Under the pieces are notes generated by a model. That model saw nothing but the letters and a program-made list of their open reading frames with translations, was not told where the DNA came from and did no database searches. 64,000 bases of DNA from an uncultured Paracoccaceae bacterium (GTDB lineage Bacteria; Pseudomonadota; Alphaproteobacteria; Rhodobacterales; Rhodobacteraceae). Position 1 is the first letter of the stretch, and each line of letters opens with the position of its first letter. A program made the position numbers and the translations under genes. Below are positions 35,660 to 43,029 of the stretch, one piece after another. The stretch covers positions 124,001 through 188,000 of the forward strand of contig CANNFE010000005.1 of NCBI GenBank assembly GCA_947503775.1, in the 5' to 3' direction.

Positions 35660-36545
35660 CGGTCTTCGCCGCGGCCGTATCGATGGCGTCGCGGCGGATC
35701 CGGTCGGCCCGCGCGTCTTCAAGGGCGACGTTCAAGGCGGCGCCGAGCAGGATGAGAAACGCGCTGATATAGGTCCACATCAGCATCGCGATGACCGCGC
35801 CGATCGAGCCGTAGATCTCGTTGTAGCGGCCGAAATTCGTCAGATAGATCGAAAACGCCGCCGACGCGCCCGCCCAGGCGACAAGCGCCACAAAGGCGCC
35901 GGGCGTGATCCACGCCATCCGCGCGCCGCGCCGGTTCGGCCCAAAGCGGTAAAGCAGGCTCAGCGCGATCAGCAGCACCAGAACGGCGACGGTCCAGCGC
36001 ACCAGCTCGGCCACGGCTCCCGCCGTCGGCCCAAGCGGAAGCAGCGCCAGAACGATCGGCGCAACCACGATGGCCAAAAGCGCGATGATCGCCATCCCCA
36101 CAAGGCTCACCGTCAGCAAAAACGCGATGAGAAAATGCCGGACCCCGCCGCGATTGGGCTGGCGGTTGATCGCGTTAAGACCGCGCATCAGCGCGGCGAC
36201 ACCGGCCCGCGCCGTGAACAGAGCCGCTCCGATCGAGATCAGCGTCGCCAGACCCAGCTCCTCGGTGCGTGCCCCGGTCAGACTTTCTATCTGCTGATCG
36301 ATCAGCGTAAAGACATCCCCGGGGATGATGTTGCGCATCAGATCAAGCTGCGCATCCACAACGACCGGATCGGCCACCAGACCGAAGATCGCGATGATCG
36401 CGGCCAGCCCGGGAAAGATCGCCAGCATCCCGAAAAACGCGACCCCGGCAGAGATCAGCCCGAGGTTCTTCTCGTCCATCATCCGGGCCACCGACTGAAC
36501 GGCCTTGATCCATGTCCGAAGCCGGTATCCAAAAAAACGAGACAT
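35649..36545 (-). CDS. YihY/BrkB-family inner membrane protein
   Basis: A 298-residue membrane protein with six predicted spans. It has the family N-terminus KNLGLISAGVAFFGMLAIFP, then LATLISIGAALFTARAGVAA, MRGLNAINRQPNRGGVRHFL, and GRYNEIYGSIGAVIAMLMWT. The length fits YihY, which is not a ribonuclease despite the old RNase BN label. The function is unknown, but family members often sit in stress regulons, consistent with its place beside phyR. Its upstream region (36546-36768) contains three hairpins. Confidence 0.9.
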   Translation of the reverse strand: MSRFFGYRLRTWIKAVQSVARMMDEKNLGLISAGVAFFGMLAIFPGLAAIIAIFGLVADPVVVDAQLDLMRNIIPGDVFTLIDQQIESLTGARTEELGLATLISIGAALFTARAGVAALMRGLNAINRQPNRGGVRHFLIAFLLTVSLVGMAIIALLAIVVAPIVLALLPLGPTAGAVAELVRWTVAVLVLLIALSLLYRFGPNRRGARMAWITPGAFVALVAWAGASAAFSIYLTNFGRYNEIYGSIGAVIAMLMWTYISAFLILLGAALNVALEDARADRIRRDAIDTAAAKTATG

Positions 36546-36768
36546 CCCCTTAGACTAGCGCGTCAGGAAGACGGCGCAAACGGCAAGTCCAATTTCGGGG
36601 GTAAGGGTGTCATCGGCGGTATGTCCAGGGGGGACGGTAGATTGGACATGCCGCCGATGATCAGGGGACAAGAGACATTCGGGAGTGTCTCTTCTGGGAT
36701 GTGAACCCCCAACCCACAGTTGGGTTCCAAGAAAAATGCAGCTTTGCGAAAAAAAAGCGCTACGGCGA
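36546..36768. other. Structured intergenic region (leader of the YihY-type gene or small RNA candidate)
   Basis: No gene is seen in these 223 bases. There are three hairpins: 36611-36627 with 36643-36659 (17 pairs, one a G-U wobble in plus-strand RNA, 15-base loop), AGAGACA/TGTCTCT at 36671-36677/36686-36692, and AACCCA/TGGGTT at 36711-36726. A run of eight A residues lies near 36747-36758. The longest stem keeps pairing through a wobble, suggesting a functional RNA. It could be a 3' structure of the flavin monooxygenase transcript, a 5' leader of the YihY-type gene, or an independent RNA. Confidence 0.5.
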
Positions 36769-37953
36769 TTATTCCGTCGGATCCAGATCGTAAATCCAGG
36801 CCGACCGGCGCCGCAAAACCGCCGGGGCAAACCGCCCCGCAAGCCAGGCCGGACCATAGGTCACCAGCCGCGATGCTGCGGTTTTTTTATGAAATAACTT
36901 GACGTTACGCGCCGACAGATCCGCGATCCTCCGGCTCCGCTCGATCCGGGCCGCATAGTATCGCGGCAGCGCATCTTGAACCGGGTGCCGCTCCAGCAGC
37001 CGCGCAAGAACGGCCGCATCTTCCATCGCCTGAACCGCGCCCTGCGCCATCGACGGCAACATCGGATGCGCCGCATCCCCCAAAAGGCCGACGGCTCCAT
37101 CGGACCAGAACGGCAGCGGATCTCTTTCGAAAAGGCCCCACCGCCAGATCTCCTCGGCCGATCTCAGGCAGGCGACAATGGACGGGTGCCAGCCCTCGAA
37201 ATCCGACAGCGCCCCGGCGGCGGGCTCTTTCGTGCCCCATCCTTCGGCGTCCCAGCCCGGCGTTTCGACGACGCCCACCAGGTTGACGACATCGCCGCCC
37301 CGCACCCGCGTGGTGACCACATGGCGACCGGACCCGGCCCAGATACACCCCGTCGGCGGCGGCACGGGCCCCTCTATCGCGTCGACCGGGGCGAGCATAC
37401 GCCAGGCGGCATATCCCGAAAACCGCGGACGGATCCCCGGATGCATCTGCCGGGCCAGACCCGACCCGATCCCGTCTGCCGCCAGAACAAGGTCTCCGCC
37501 GATCCGCTCGCCGCTCTCCAAGGCGACCTCGGCCCCGGCCTTCGTCTGATGGTATCCCGTCACGAGCCGCCCGGACAGAAACCGGCCCGGCTGCACGGCC
37601 TCAAGCCGCGCGCGCAGGACCTGAACCAGATCGGCGCGGTGCATCTGAACGTAAAGCGGGCCCTGCCCGTCCGCCCCCCCGACAAGCCGGTCCACCGGCA
37701 GCGAAAAGATCGCCCGCCCCGACCGGCCAAGCCGCATCTCGATCGCCTCTGGTTCAAAGAAAAACGGCTCCAGATCCTGCGCCACGCCGAGCCATCGCAG
37801 CACCCGCATCCCATTGGGAGAGATCTGGACCCCGGCCCCCACCTCACGCGGCGCGCGCGCCCGCTCAAGCACGGTGACGTCCCAGCCGATGCGGTCCAGC
37901 GCAAGCGCCGCCGTCAGCCCGCCGATCCCTCCGCCCGCAATGATTGCTTTCAC
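36769..37953 (-). CDS. FAD-dependent monooxygenase (salicylate/hydroxybenzoate hydroxylase type)
   Basis: A 394-residue class A flavoprotein monooxygenase using NAD(P)H and O2 to hydroxylate a small, usually aromatic, substrate. It has the dinucleotide motif IIAGGGIGGLTAALALDRIG at the N-terminus and VGAGVQISPNGMRVLRWLGV. The DG motif region is LVLAADGIGSGLARQMHPGI and the FAD ribityl motif is GAVGLLGDAAHPMLPSMAQG. The closest family style is 3-hydroxybenzoate 6-hydroxylase or salicylate 1-hydroxylase, but the substrate cannot be fixed. The start is GTG at 37953, directly before the Rossmann strand. No aromatic-degradation genes adjoin it. Confidence 0.9.
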   Translation of the reverse strand: MKAIIAGGGIGGLTAALALDRIGWDVTVLERARAPREVGAGVQISPNGMRVLRWLGVAQDLEPFFFEPEAIEMRLGRSGRAIFSLPVDRLVGGADGQGPLYVQMHRADLVQVLRARLEAVQPGRFLSGRLVTGYHQTKAGAEVALESGERIGGDLVLAADGIGSGLARQMHPGIRPRFSGYAAWRMLAPVDAIEGPVPPPTGCIWAGSGRHVVTTRVRGGDVVNLVGVVETPGWDAEGWGTKEPAAGALSDFEGWHPSIVACLRSAEEIWRWGLFERDPLPFWSDGAVGLLGDAAHPMLPSMAQGAVQAMEDAAVLARLLERHPVQDALPRYYAARIERSRRIADLSARNVKLFHKKTAASRLVTYGPAWLAGRFAPAVLRRRSAWIYDLDPTE

Positions 37954-37995
37954 GGCCCTCGCCCTAATCTCAGCTCCGCGCCCAAAAGGCCCGGA

Positions 37996-38760
37996 TCACA
38001 GGGCCTTGTCCAGGCTGCCCGTTCCGCTCGGAAACCAGCTGATATCCATGTCCTGATAGCGATTGCAGAAATCGGTCATGGCGATCATGTCATCTTCGCG
38101 CAGCAGCCGGATCAGGCCGCCCGGCCGCTCGATATATCCGTCATCCTCGAGCCGCCGAAATGTCTTGCTGACATAGACATTCGTCAGGCCAAGCAGATCT
38201 CCGATCTCGGTCTGCGACAGGGGAAAGCGCATCTCATTGGTCATCGACAGGTTCGTGATCCGAAGGCGGTGGATGACATCGAGCAAAAGCGAGATGATCC
38301 GCTCGCGCGCGCTCATCCGCCCCATCGCCCGGACGAGGTCCATGAAGATAACCTGGTCCCGAACCGCGAGCGTAAAAAGAAGCGCGGTCAGCCGGGGCGA
38401 TTTGCCAAAGATCTCGTCCAGCCGGTTCTTCGGAAACGGGCACAGACACACCTCTTCGGCCGCCTGCACGGTCGTGGTCGCATGATGAAACGCGATATCG
38501 GGAAACCCGATGATATCGCCGGGATGATAGATCCGAACCAGTTGCCTGCGCCCGTCGGGCATGTCGGTGTAAGAGTAAAGCCAGCCCGTCTTGACCACAA
38601 AGAGATGCGGCGTCTGGCTCCCGATCGCGCTGATCACCTCGTGTTTGCGAAACTGGGTCTCGTCAAGCTCGAGCTGCGCCAGGTGATGGCGCGAAAGATC
38701 GTCAAGCGTGATGTAATGCGACAGCTTTTGCACAAAGCAGCTGTCTTCGTCCTGGCTCAT
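37996..38760 (-). CDS. Crp/Fnr-family transcriptional regulator (copy 1)
   Basis: A 254-residue regulator; ATG at 38760 follows AGGAGTTC, and the longer frame is discarded. The cyclic-nucleotide-fold domain includes HLFVVKTGWLYSYTDMPDGR, LVRIYHPGDIIGFPDIAFHH and TTTVQAAEEVCLCPFPKNRL. The helix-turn-helix is FPLSQTEIGDLLGLTNVYVS with KTFRRLEDDGYIE. It lacks the N-terminal cysteine cluster of FNR, so it is not an iron-sulfur oxygen sensor. The C-terminal DMDISWFPSG matches the end of the second Crp/Fnr protein at 40954 (VDTSWFPK), marking them as paralogues. It is divergent from the EcfG-promoter stress operon. Confidence 0.9.
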   Translation of the reverse strand: MSQDEDSCFVQKLSHYITLDDLSRHHLAQLELDETQFRKHEVISAIGSQTPHLFVVKTGWLYSYTDMPDGRRQLVRIYHPGDIIGFPDIAFHHATTTVQAAEEVCLCPFPKNRLDEIFGKSPRLTALLFTLAVRDQVIFMDLVRAMGRMSARERIISLLLDVIHRLRITNLSMTNEMRFPLSQTEIGDLLGLTNVYVSKTFRRLEDDGYIERPGGLIRLLREDDMIAMTDFCNRYQDMDISWFPSGTGSLDKAL

Positions 38761-38825
38761 CCGGCGAACTCCTGTTCTCGGCTCAACAGACGACGGCAGG
38801 TCCGGTTCCGCGCAGAAGGTTAAGG

Positions 38826-38851
38826 GGAACGATCCGGCACCAAACCGCGTT
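38826..38851 (+). promoter_or_regulatory. EcfG-type stress promoter
   Basis: GGAAC at 38826-38830 and CGTT at 38848-38851 are separated by 17 bases, matching the alphaproteobacterial general-stress consensus GGAAC-N16/17-CGTT. It lies about 52 bases before the ATG of the first gene of the three-gene membrane/stress operon on the plus strand. The sigma factor itself is encoded at 34031-34588. Confidence 0.72.
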
Positions 38852-38902
38852 GGAAAACCAACATTCCCCCATGCCTCATTCGAGACCGAGGAGATTCTGA
38901 CG

Positions 38903-39343
38903 ATGGACGAGACAAAAAGCACCAACCCAAGCTGGGATCCCGACGCCACAGCGCGCAGGCTCAAGGCCGAAGTGGCCGATGTCGCCCAACACACCACCAA
39001 CGAAGCGAAAGGCCGCGTCTACGGCGCCAAGGCCGATGTCGCCGCTGAAATCGGCTCTGCCGGACAGGCGGCGCAGGATGCCGCAAGCCGGATGTCCCCC
39101 GGCAGCCCGCAGCAGCGAACGCTGGATGAACTGGCCCGCGGCCTGACCGACGCCTCCACGGCCCTCCACACCAAAACGATCGGAGAGCTCGCAACGGATC
39201 TAAGCCAGTTCGCCCGCCGCAATCCCGCGCTCTTTCTCAGCGGTGCCGCCGTGCTGGGCTTCGCGGCCACCCGGTTTGCCCGCGCCAGCAGCCCCGCGCT
39301 GGCGACCGGCCCCATCGATCCCCTGACAGGAGACCGCATCTGA
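38903..39343 (+). CDS. YqjD/DUF883-like stress membrane protein
   Basis: A 146-residue protein with a charged helical N-terminal two-thirds (DATARRLKAEVADVAQHTTN, EAKGRVYGAKADVAAEIGSA). A single membrane span sits near residues 113-130 (NPALFLSGAAVLGFAATRFA), followed by a short tail. This is the architecture of YqjD/ElaB/DUF883 proteins, which anchor to the inner membrane and associate with ribosomes in stationary phase. A GAGGAG motif precedes ATG. It is the first gene behind the EcfG promoter and its TGA shares a base with the next ATG. Assignment is by architecture and context, so it could be another small-anchor family. Confidence 0.8.
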   Translation: MDETKSTNPSWDPDATARRLKAEVADVAQHTTNEAKGRVYGAKADVAAEIGSAGQAAQDAASRMSPGSPQQRTLDELARGLTDASTALHTKTIGELATDLSQFARRNPALFLSGAAVLGFAATRFARASSPALATGPIDPLTGDRI

Positions 39344-39738
39344 TGTCCGTGCAGGAAAACATTCCCCCCAAAGGCCTCGTCGAAGACGCCTTTCGCCAGA
39401 TGAGCGGGCTGCTTCGCAGCGAGGTCGATCTGGCGCGCGCCGAGATCAGCGAAAACTTGACCCGTGCGGTCAAGGGCATCGTTCTGATCCTCGTCGCCGC
39501 GCTCCTTGCCGTGACCGCGCTCCATGTGCTGGCCGGCGCCCTGGTGGCCTTCTTCGTAGAGCTGGGCCTGACCCCGGGTCTTGCCGCCCTGGCCGTTGCC
39601 GGCCTCTTCGGCCTGGTGGCCGCGGTGATGATCTTCATGGGCGTAAATGCCCTCAAGTTGTCTTCGATGGCGCCGACCCGGACCGCCAAAAACCTCAAGA
39701 GAGATGCCAACGCGGTAAAGGAGGTCTATGATGCCTGA
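39343..39738 (+). CDS. Phage-holin-family (DUF1469) membrane protein
   Basis: A 131-residue protein with a short amphipathic N-terminus (EDAFRQMSGLLRSEVDLARA), then two membrane spans: IVLILVAALLAVTALHVLAG and GLAALAVAGLFGLVAAVMIF. It fits the DUF1469/holin-superfamily III layout also seen in E. coli YqjE, which is encoded next to yqjD. No phage genes surround it, so the holin label is structural only. It overlaps the neighbours on both sides and belongs to the EcfG-promoter operon. Confidence 0.82.
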   Translation: MSVQENIPPKGLVEDAFRQMSGLLRSEVDLARAEISENLTRAVKGIVLILVAALLAVTALHVLAGALVAFFVELGLTPGLAALAVAGLFGLVAAVMIFMGVNALKLSSMAPTRTAKNLKRDANAVKEVYDA

Positions 39739-40588
39739 CGACAAACGCACCCCCGAAGAGATCGAGCGCGAGATCGAACAAGAGCGCGAGAACCTCTCCC
39801 AGACCCTGAACCGTCTGCAGGACTCCTTCTCCCCCGAAGCGGTCGTGGACAAGATCGGAACGCAAATCCGCGAGAACGGTAACGATGTTGCCCGGACGGT
39901 CGTCAACACGATCCGCGAAAATCCGGTCGCCTTCGCCCTGACCGGGATAGGGATCGCTTGGCTGACGCTTGGCGCCCCGCGCGACAAGACCCCAAAGACC
40001 CGTCCCCTCGCGCGCCCGCATGAGACGCCCGCCTATCCTGCTCTGCCGCCCGCGGCCGAAAGCCAATGGGCACAGATCGACCGGCGGGCAGAGCCGACGC
40101 CAGAGCAGAAAGAGGCCGAGATGAAGGCCAGCGTCGCCCGTCTCAAGCTGCGCTCAAAGGAATGGCAGGACCGCCTGTCCGAGGGGACCGAAGGCCTGAG
40201 CGAAGAGGCGCGTCTGCGCGTGCTGATCGCCCGGGAAAAGGCGCTCTACTATCGCGACCAGTTCGAAGCCAGCTATGCGGCCAACCGCGAAAAGGTCGGG
40301 GACCTCTTCGAGGAATATCCCTTGGTGGCCGGCGCGCTGTCCATGGCGTTTGGCGCGGCTATCGGCGGCGCGTTGCCCCGCTCGGACTTCGAAGATCGCG
40401 AATTCGGGCACTATAGCGATCAGCTCTTCGACGAGGCAGAGCATGTCTTCAAGACAGAGATCGAAAAGGTCGGCACCCGCACCAAGAACGCCGCGCGCGA
40501 TGCCAAGGATGCGGCCAAGGACAGCCTGACGGACCCGTCCGGCTCAGCCCGGGACGAGCCTCATCTGGCCCGAACGAGAACAGCCTGA
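39728..40588 (+). CDS. DUF3618 domain protein
   Basis: A 286-residue protein. The N-terminus MPDDKRTPEEIEREIEQERE plus NLSQTLNRLQDSFSPEAVVD is the DUF3618 signature. A membrane segment follows near residues 72-85 (PVAFALTGIGIAWLTLG). The middle and C-terminal parts are charged and helical (EARLRVLIAREKALYYRDQF), with a second weakly hydrophobic segment (PLVAGALSMAFGAAIGGALP) near residue 205. DUF883-, holin- and DUF3618-type genes commonly travel together as membrane-stress operons. ATG at 39728 or 39731 is possible. The reading ends at a strong terminator. Confidence 0.87.
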   Translation: MMPDDKRTPEEIEREIEQERENLSQTLNRLQDSFSPEAVVDKIGTQIRENGNDVARTVVNTIRENPVAFALTGIGIAWLTLGAPRDKTPKTRPLARPHETPAYPALPPAAESQWAQIDRRAEPTPEQKEAEMKASVARLKLRSKEWQDRLSEGTEGLSEEARLRVLIAREKALYYRDQFEASYAANREKVGDLFEEYPLVAGALSMAFGAAIGGALPRSDFEDREFGHYSDQLFDEAEHVFKTEIEKVGTRTKNAARDAKDAAKDSLTDPSGSARDEPHLARTRTA

Positions 40589-40606
40589 CCGGTTACGCAA
40601 AAGATT

Positions 40607-40638
40607 AAATCGCCGGGCAATTTCTTGCCCGGCGATTT
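40607..40638 (+). terminator. Intrinsic terminator of the stress operon
   Basis: A perfect 14-bp stem, AAATCGCCGGGCAA (40607-40620) pairing with 40625-40638, with a TTTC loop and trailing TTTTGTTAT. It lies 19 bases after the DUF3618 stop codon. A-rich bases on the left arm side could make it work in both directions. Confidence 0.85.
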
Positions 40639-40953
40639 TGTTATGTCGTCTGACAGAATCGCAGAATCAGGGTTAATAATTGACGCAACGTCACCCAGAA
40701 GTTGATCGCGCCACGATGCTTCCATTTGTCACCTGACATGTTCCAAAGCTTGCGTTGCCGTCCGGCTGGCTCACCAATGCATTAAGAAAAAACATAATCT
40801 AGATAAGGGCTTGGAAGATAAGCCCCTCATTTCCATACATCAATTAATCCTGTTTAATTCTTTCCCCCTGACTTTCGGGTAGCTGTTCTTCAACCTGAAA
40901 TCCGTTTGCCGTGATCCCATGGCGATGTCGGACGACAAATGGAGAAGAACGAC
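40639..40953. promoter_or_regulatory. AT-rich promoter region upstream of the second Crp/Fnr gene
   Basis: These 315 bases hold no convincing gene and are much more AT-rich than the coding DNA around them. A short dyad TGACG-CAA-CGTCA sits at 40681-40693, and TTAATCCTGTTTAATTC lies near 40846. The downstream end carries the GGAGAAG ribosome-binding site for the regulator. No EcfG, FNR or classical CRP consensus was found. Confidence 0.45.
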
Positions 40954-41694
40954 ATGTCGCGATATTCGAGCTCCCTGTTAATCAGGCTCGAAAGATATCT
41001 GGCTTTGCAGGACGCAGAGCGCGAGACGGTTGCCGGCCTCGAGAAATCCGAGCTGCGTCTGGACAAGGGCGACATCCTTCTGGATCGCGGACAGGTCTCA
41101 AAGCAGATCTACGTGCTGAAATCCGGTTGGGCTGTCGTCAGAACCCAGCCAAGCCGGGGGCTCAGCTCCATCGCCCGCATTTATCTGCCCGGAGAGGTCA
41201 TTGGCTTTGCCGAACTCGGCCTGCTTGAGACGCCCCATACCGTCACCATGCAGACAAGCGGGATCGTCGGCACCTTCGACAAGGGCCGCCTGCCCCAGCT
41301 CTGGATCGAACATCCCCGCATCATGTCGCTGCTCACCGCGCTCTCCAGCCTCGATCAGATCGCGATGCGCGACCAGATCTTCACGCTGACCCGTCTCGAT
41401 GCCCGCGACCGGATGATGTATTTCCTTCTCAGCCTCAGATCGCGCCTCGCCGTGTCGATCATGGGGATGGGGGACCGCTTCCACCTGCCCTTCAATCAGC
41501 AGGAAATCGGCGACGTGCTCGGGATCACCTCCGTTTACGTCAACAAGATCCTCCGCCAGCTCTCCGAGAACGGCGATATCGAGATAGACCGCCCCTATAT
41601 CCGTCTTGCCAAGCGCGAAGACTGGATCCGGCAGGTCAATTTCATCGATCGCTTCGCCGAGGTCGATACAAGCTGGTTCCCAAAAGTCGCCTGA
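40954..41694 (+). CDS. Crp/Fnr-family transcriptional regulator (copy 2)
   Basis: A 246-residue regulator; ATG at 40954 sits seven bases after GGAGAAG, while an ATG five codons earlier lies inside that site. The sensor domain has KQIYVLKSGWAVVRTQPSRG and IARIYLPGEVIGFAELGLLE. The helix-turn-helix region is LPFNQQEIGDVLGITSVYVN followed by KILRQLSENGDIE. FNR-type cysteines are absent. It shares the IY-PG-IGF motif, domain spacing and a DTSWFP C-terminus with the regulator at 37996. The two therefore flank the stress operon as diverged duplicates or as members of one subfamily. Effector unknown. Confidence 0.9.
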   Translation: MSRYSSSLLIRLERYLALQDAERETVAGLEKSELRLDKGDILLDRGQVSKQIYVLKSGWAVVRTQPSRGLSSIARIYLPGEVIGFAELGLLETPHTVTMQTSGIVGTFDKGRLPQLWIEHPRIMSLLTALSSLDQIAMRDQIFTLTRLDARDRMMYFLLSLRSRLAVSIMGMGDRFHLPFNQQEIGDVLGITSVYVNKILRQLSENGDIEIDRPYIRLAKREDWIRQVNFIDRFAEVDTSWFPKVA

Positions 41695-41865
41695 TCCGGC
41701 CCGCCCCGGATCTCGAACCGCCAAGGTTGTACCTGGCAAGATCCTTACAATCCAAGGGCTTCACCCGGGCCCGGATCCAGTCCGTTTCCCGAATAAGGAC
41801 TCGTCACGCCGTTTTCGAGCGGTTAACGATACCGGCGTGACCCACAAGCGGGCCGGGAGATCAGC

Positions 41866-42069
41866 GTGCAAGATAGCGCATCCGACGCGAATCATATTCT
41901 AAGCCTTCGGGACGAGGATGTACCCGAATTCATCCGCAAACAGATCGTCACCAAGTCTCTGTCGACGACGGTTCGGCACCTCAATGACAGGCTGCTCAGC
42001 GCAAATGAGACCGATCGCACCCTCGCACTGACCGCTCTCAAACGTCTCGGCCTCGACACCGACAGCTAG
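41866..42069 (+). CDS. Small hypothetical protein whose stop codon carries a MITE insertion
   Basis: A 67-residue soluble, mostly helical protein (NHILSLRDEDVPEFIRKQIV, LLSANETDRTLALTALKRLG). It starts with GTG behind GGGAGATC. I recognise no family. The stop codon TAG is formed by the TA target duplication plus the first G of an inserted element. If the element is removed, the next base is A and the codon is TAA, so the insertion left the protein unchanged. It may be co-transcribed with the preceding Crp/Fnr gene, which ends 171 bases upstream. Confidence 0.58.
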   Translation: MQDSASDANHILSLRDEDVPEFIRKQIVTKSLSTTVRHLNDRLLSANETDRTLALTALKRLGLDTDS

Positions 42070-42333
42070 GGTCAGGACCCATTAATCCTGCGCCGCTGGT
42101 TTGACAGATTTTCTGTCTGACAATGAATAGGCGCGCAGGAATAGTGGTTCTATTTCAAGCGTCTATGAAGCCGTCAGGCTGAAAATCCGTCAAATCCCTT
42201 GGGACGCCAAATCCGCTTCATCTCAGCGGCTTGGATCGCTTGGAAAGGGGGCCACCCTTCCTGGCGCGATCCAAACCACTGATATTTCACGGATTTGGCG
42301 CCAGCGGTGCAGGATTAATGGGTCCTGACCCTA
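42067..42333. mobile_element. 263-bp MITE-like element with 31-bp terminal inverted repeats and TA target duplication
   Basis: The terminal repeats are 42069-42099 and 42301-42331, 31 bp each, beginning GGGTCAGGACCCATTAATCC and differing at one position. TA flanks both ends (42067-42068 and 42332-42333), as in IS630/Tc1-mariner-type transposition. The 200-base interior has no useful open frame but contains imperfect subterminal repeats (TTTGACAGATTTT-like on one side, inverted near 42176-42198). It is 48% G+C over 42121-42180. It is best read as a non-autonomous element mobilised by a transposase encoded elsewhere. Confidence 0.82.
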
Positions 42334-42347
42334 AGCCCCAAACGAAA

Positions 42348-42374
42348 AGCCCCCAATCCGGCGGATCGGGGGCT
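42348..42374 (-). terminator. Terminator of the fasciclin gene
   Basis: A 13-bp stem between 42348-42360 and 42362-42374, complete on the minus strand through one G-U pair, is followed there by TTTTCGTTT. It lies about 27 bases downstream of the fasciclin-domain stop codon, just outside the MITE-like element. Confidence 0.7.
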
Positions 42375-42400
42375 GATCTTACTCACATCAAAGCAATGCC

Positions 42401-42895
42401 TTACGGCAGAAGAACCGCATCGATCACGTGGATGATGCCGTTCGATGCGTTGATATCCGGCGTGATCACGTTCGACGAATTGATCCGCACGCCATTCGCC
42501 CCATGCAGGCGCAGCGTGCCGCCCTGCACGGTCGGAATCCGCCCGGTCTGCCCTGCCAGCGACGAGGTCGGATAGCGGCCCGGCGCCACGTGGTAGGTCA
42601 GGATGCTCACCAGCTGATCCCTGTTCTCGGGCTCCAGCAGGCTCTCTACCGTTCCGGCCGGAAGCGCCGCAAAGGCATCATCCGTCGGCGCGAAAACCGT
42701 GAACGGGCCGGGCCCTTTCAGCGTCTCGACAAGACCCGCAGCCTGAACGGCGGCGACAAGCGTCGTGAAATCTCCGGCGGCGATCGCCGTATCCACGATG
42801 TCGGGCTGGGTTTCGGCCATCGGTGCGCAGGCACTCAAAAGGGCGGTTCCGGAAAGGACGGTGCCAGCGGCAAGCAGCGAGCGACGAGTGATCAT
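42401..42895 (-). CDS. Fasciclin-domain lipoprotein
   Basis: A 164-residue exported protein. Start ATG 42895 follows GGAG; a TTG four codons earlier is less likely. The signal [20 protein letters not shown] ends in a lipobox LSAC, giving a lipid-anchored cysteine near residue 23; a twin-arginine pair is also present. The FAS1 domain fills the rest: [60 protein letters not shown], and [18 protein letters not shown]1 proteins mediate adhesion or surface interactions. It is divergent from a DUF6502 gene across a region with two operator-like palindromes. Confidence 0.92.
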   Translation of the reverse strand: MITRRSLLAAGTVLSGTALLSACAPMAETQPDIVDTAIAAGDFTTLVAAVQAAGLVETLKGPGPFTVFAPTDDAFAALPAGTVESLLEPENRDQLVSILTYHVAPGRYPTSSLAGQTGRIPTVQGGTLRLHGANGVRINSSNVITPDINASNGIIHVIDAVLLP

Positions 42896-42934
42896 GAGGG
42901 TCTCCAATGCAGTGTTAGACGGATCGATCTTTCT

Positions 42935-43010
42935 TGTGTGATTTTTTCACACATGACGAAGTGTCACACCGGCCGAATAAGTCAAGTTTCATGTGGAACA
43001 TTTTTCCACA
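42935..43010. promoter_or_regulatory. Two 19-bp operator-like palindromes of identical design
   Basis: TGTGTGA-N5-TCACACA at 42935-42953 and TGTGGAA-N5-TTCCACA at 42992-43010 both have seven-base arms and a five-base spacer with TGTG...CACA ends. Their centres are 57 bp apart. They lie in the 134-base gap between the divergent fasciclin and DUF6502 genes, the second one about 20 bases before the DUF6502 ATG. The outer bases resemble CRP half-sites, but the spacing is one base short of TGTGA-N6-TCACA. Confidence 0.6.
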
Positions 43011-43029
43011 CGCTCTTAGTTATTCGAGT

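Noticed and set aside
36976-38823. 615-codon plus-strand frame over the monooxygenase and Crp/Fnr genes
   Set aside because: It crosses two well-supported minus-strand genes and encodes a composition-driven Arg/Pro-rich string.
39343-39738. Prophage marker (holin)
   Set aside because: The holin-type label is structural; neighbours are stress membrane proteins under an EcfG promoter and no phage gene is present.
42935-42953. Classical CRP site
   Set aside because: The spacer is five bases, not six, between TGTGA and TCACA, so it is reported only as an unassigned dyad.
42995-43020. EcfG promoter starting GGAAC upstream of the DUF6502 gene
   Set aside because: No CGTT occurs 16-17 bases downstream; GGAAC is part of the second operator-like palindrome.
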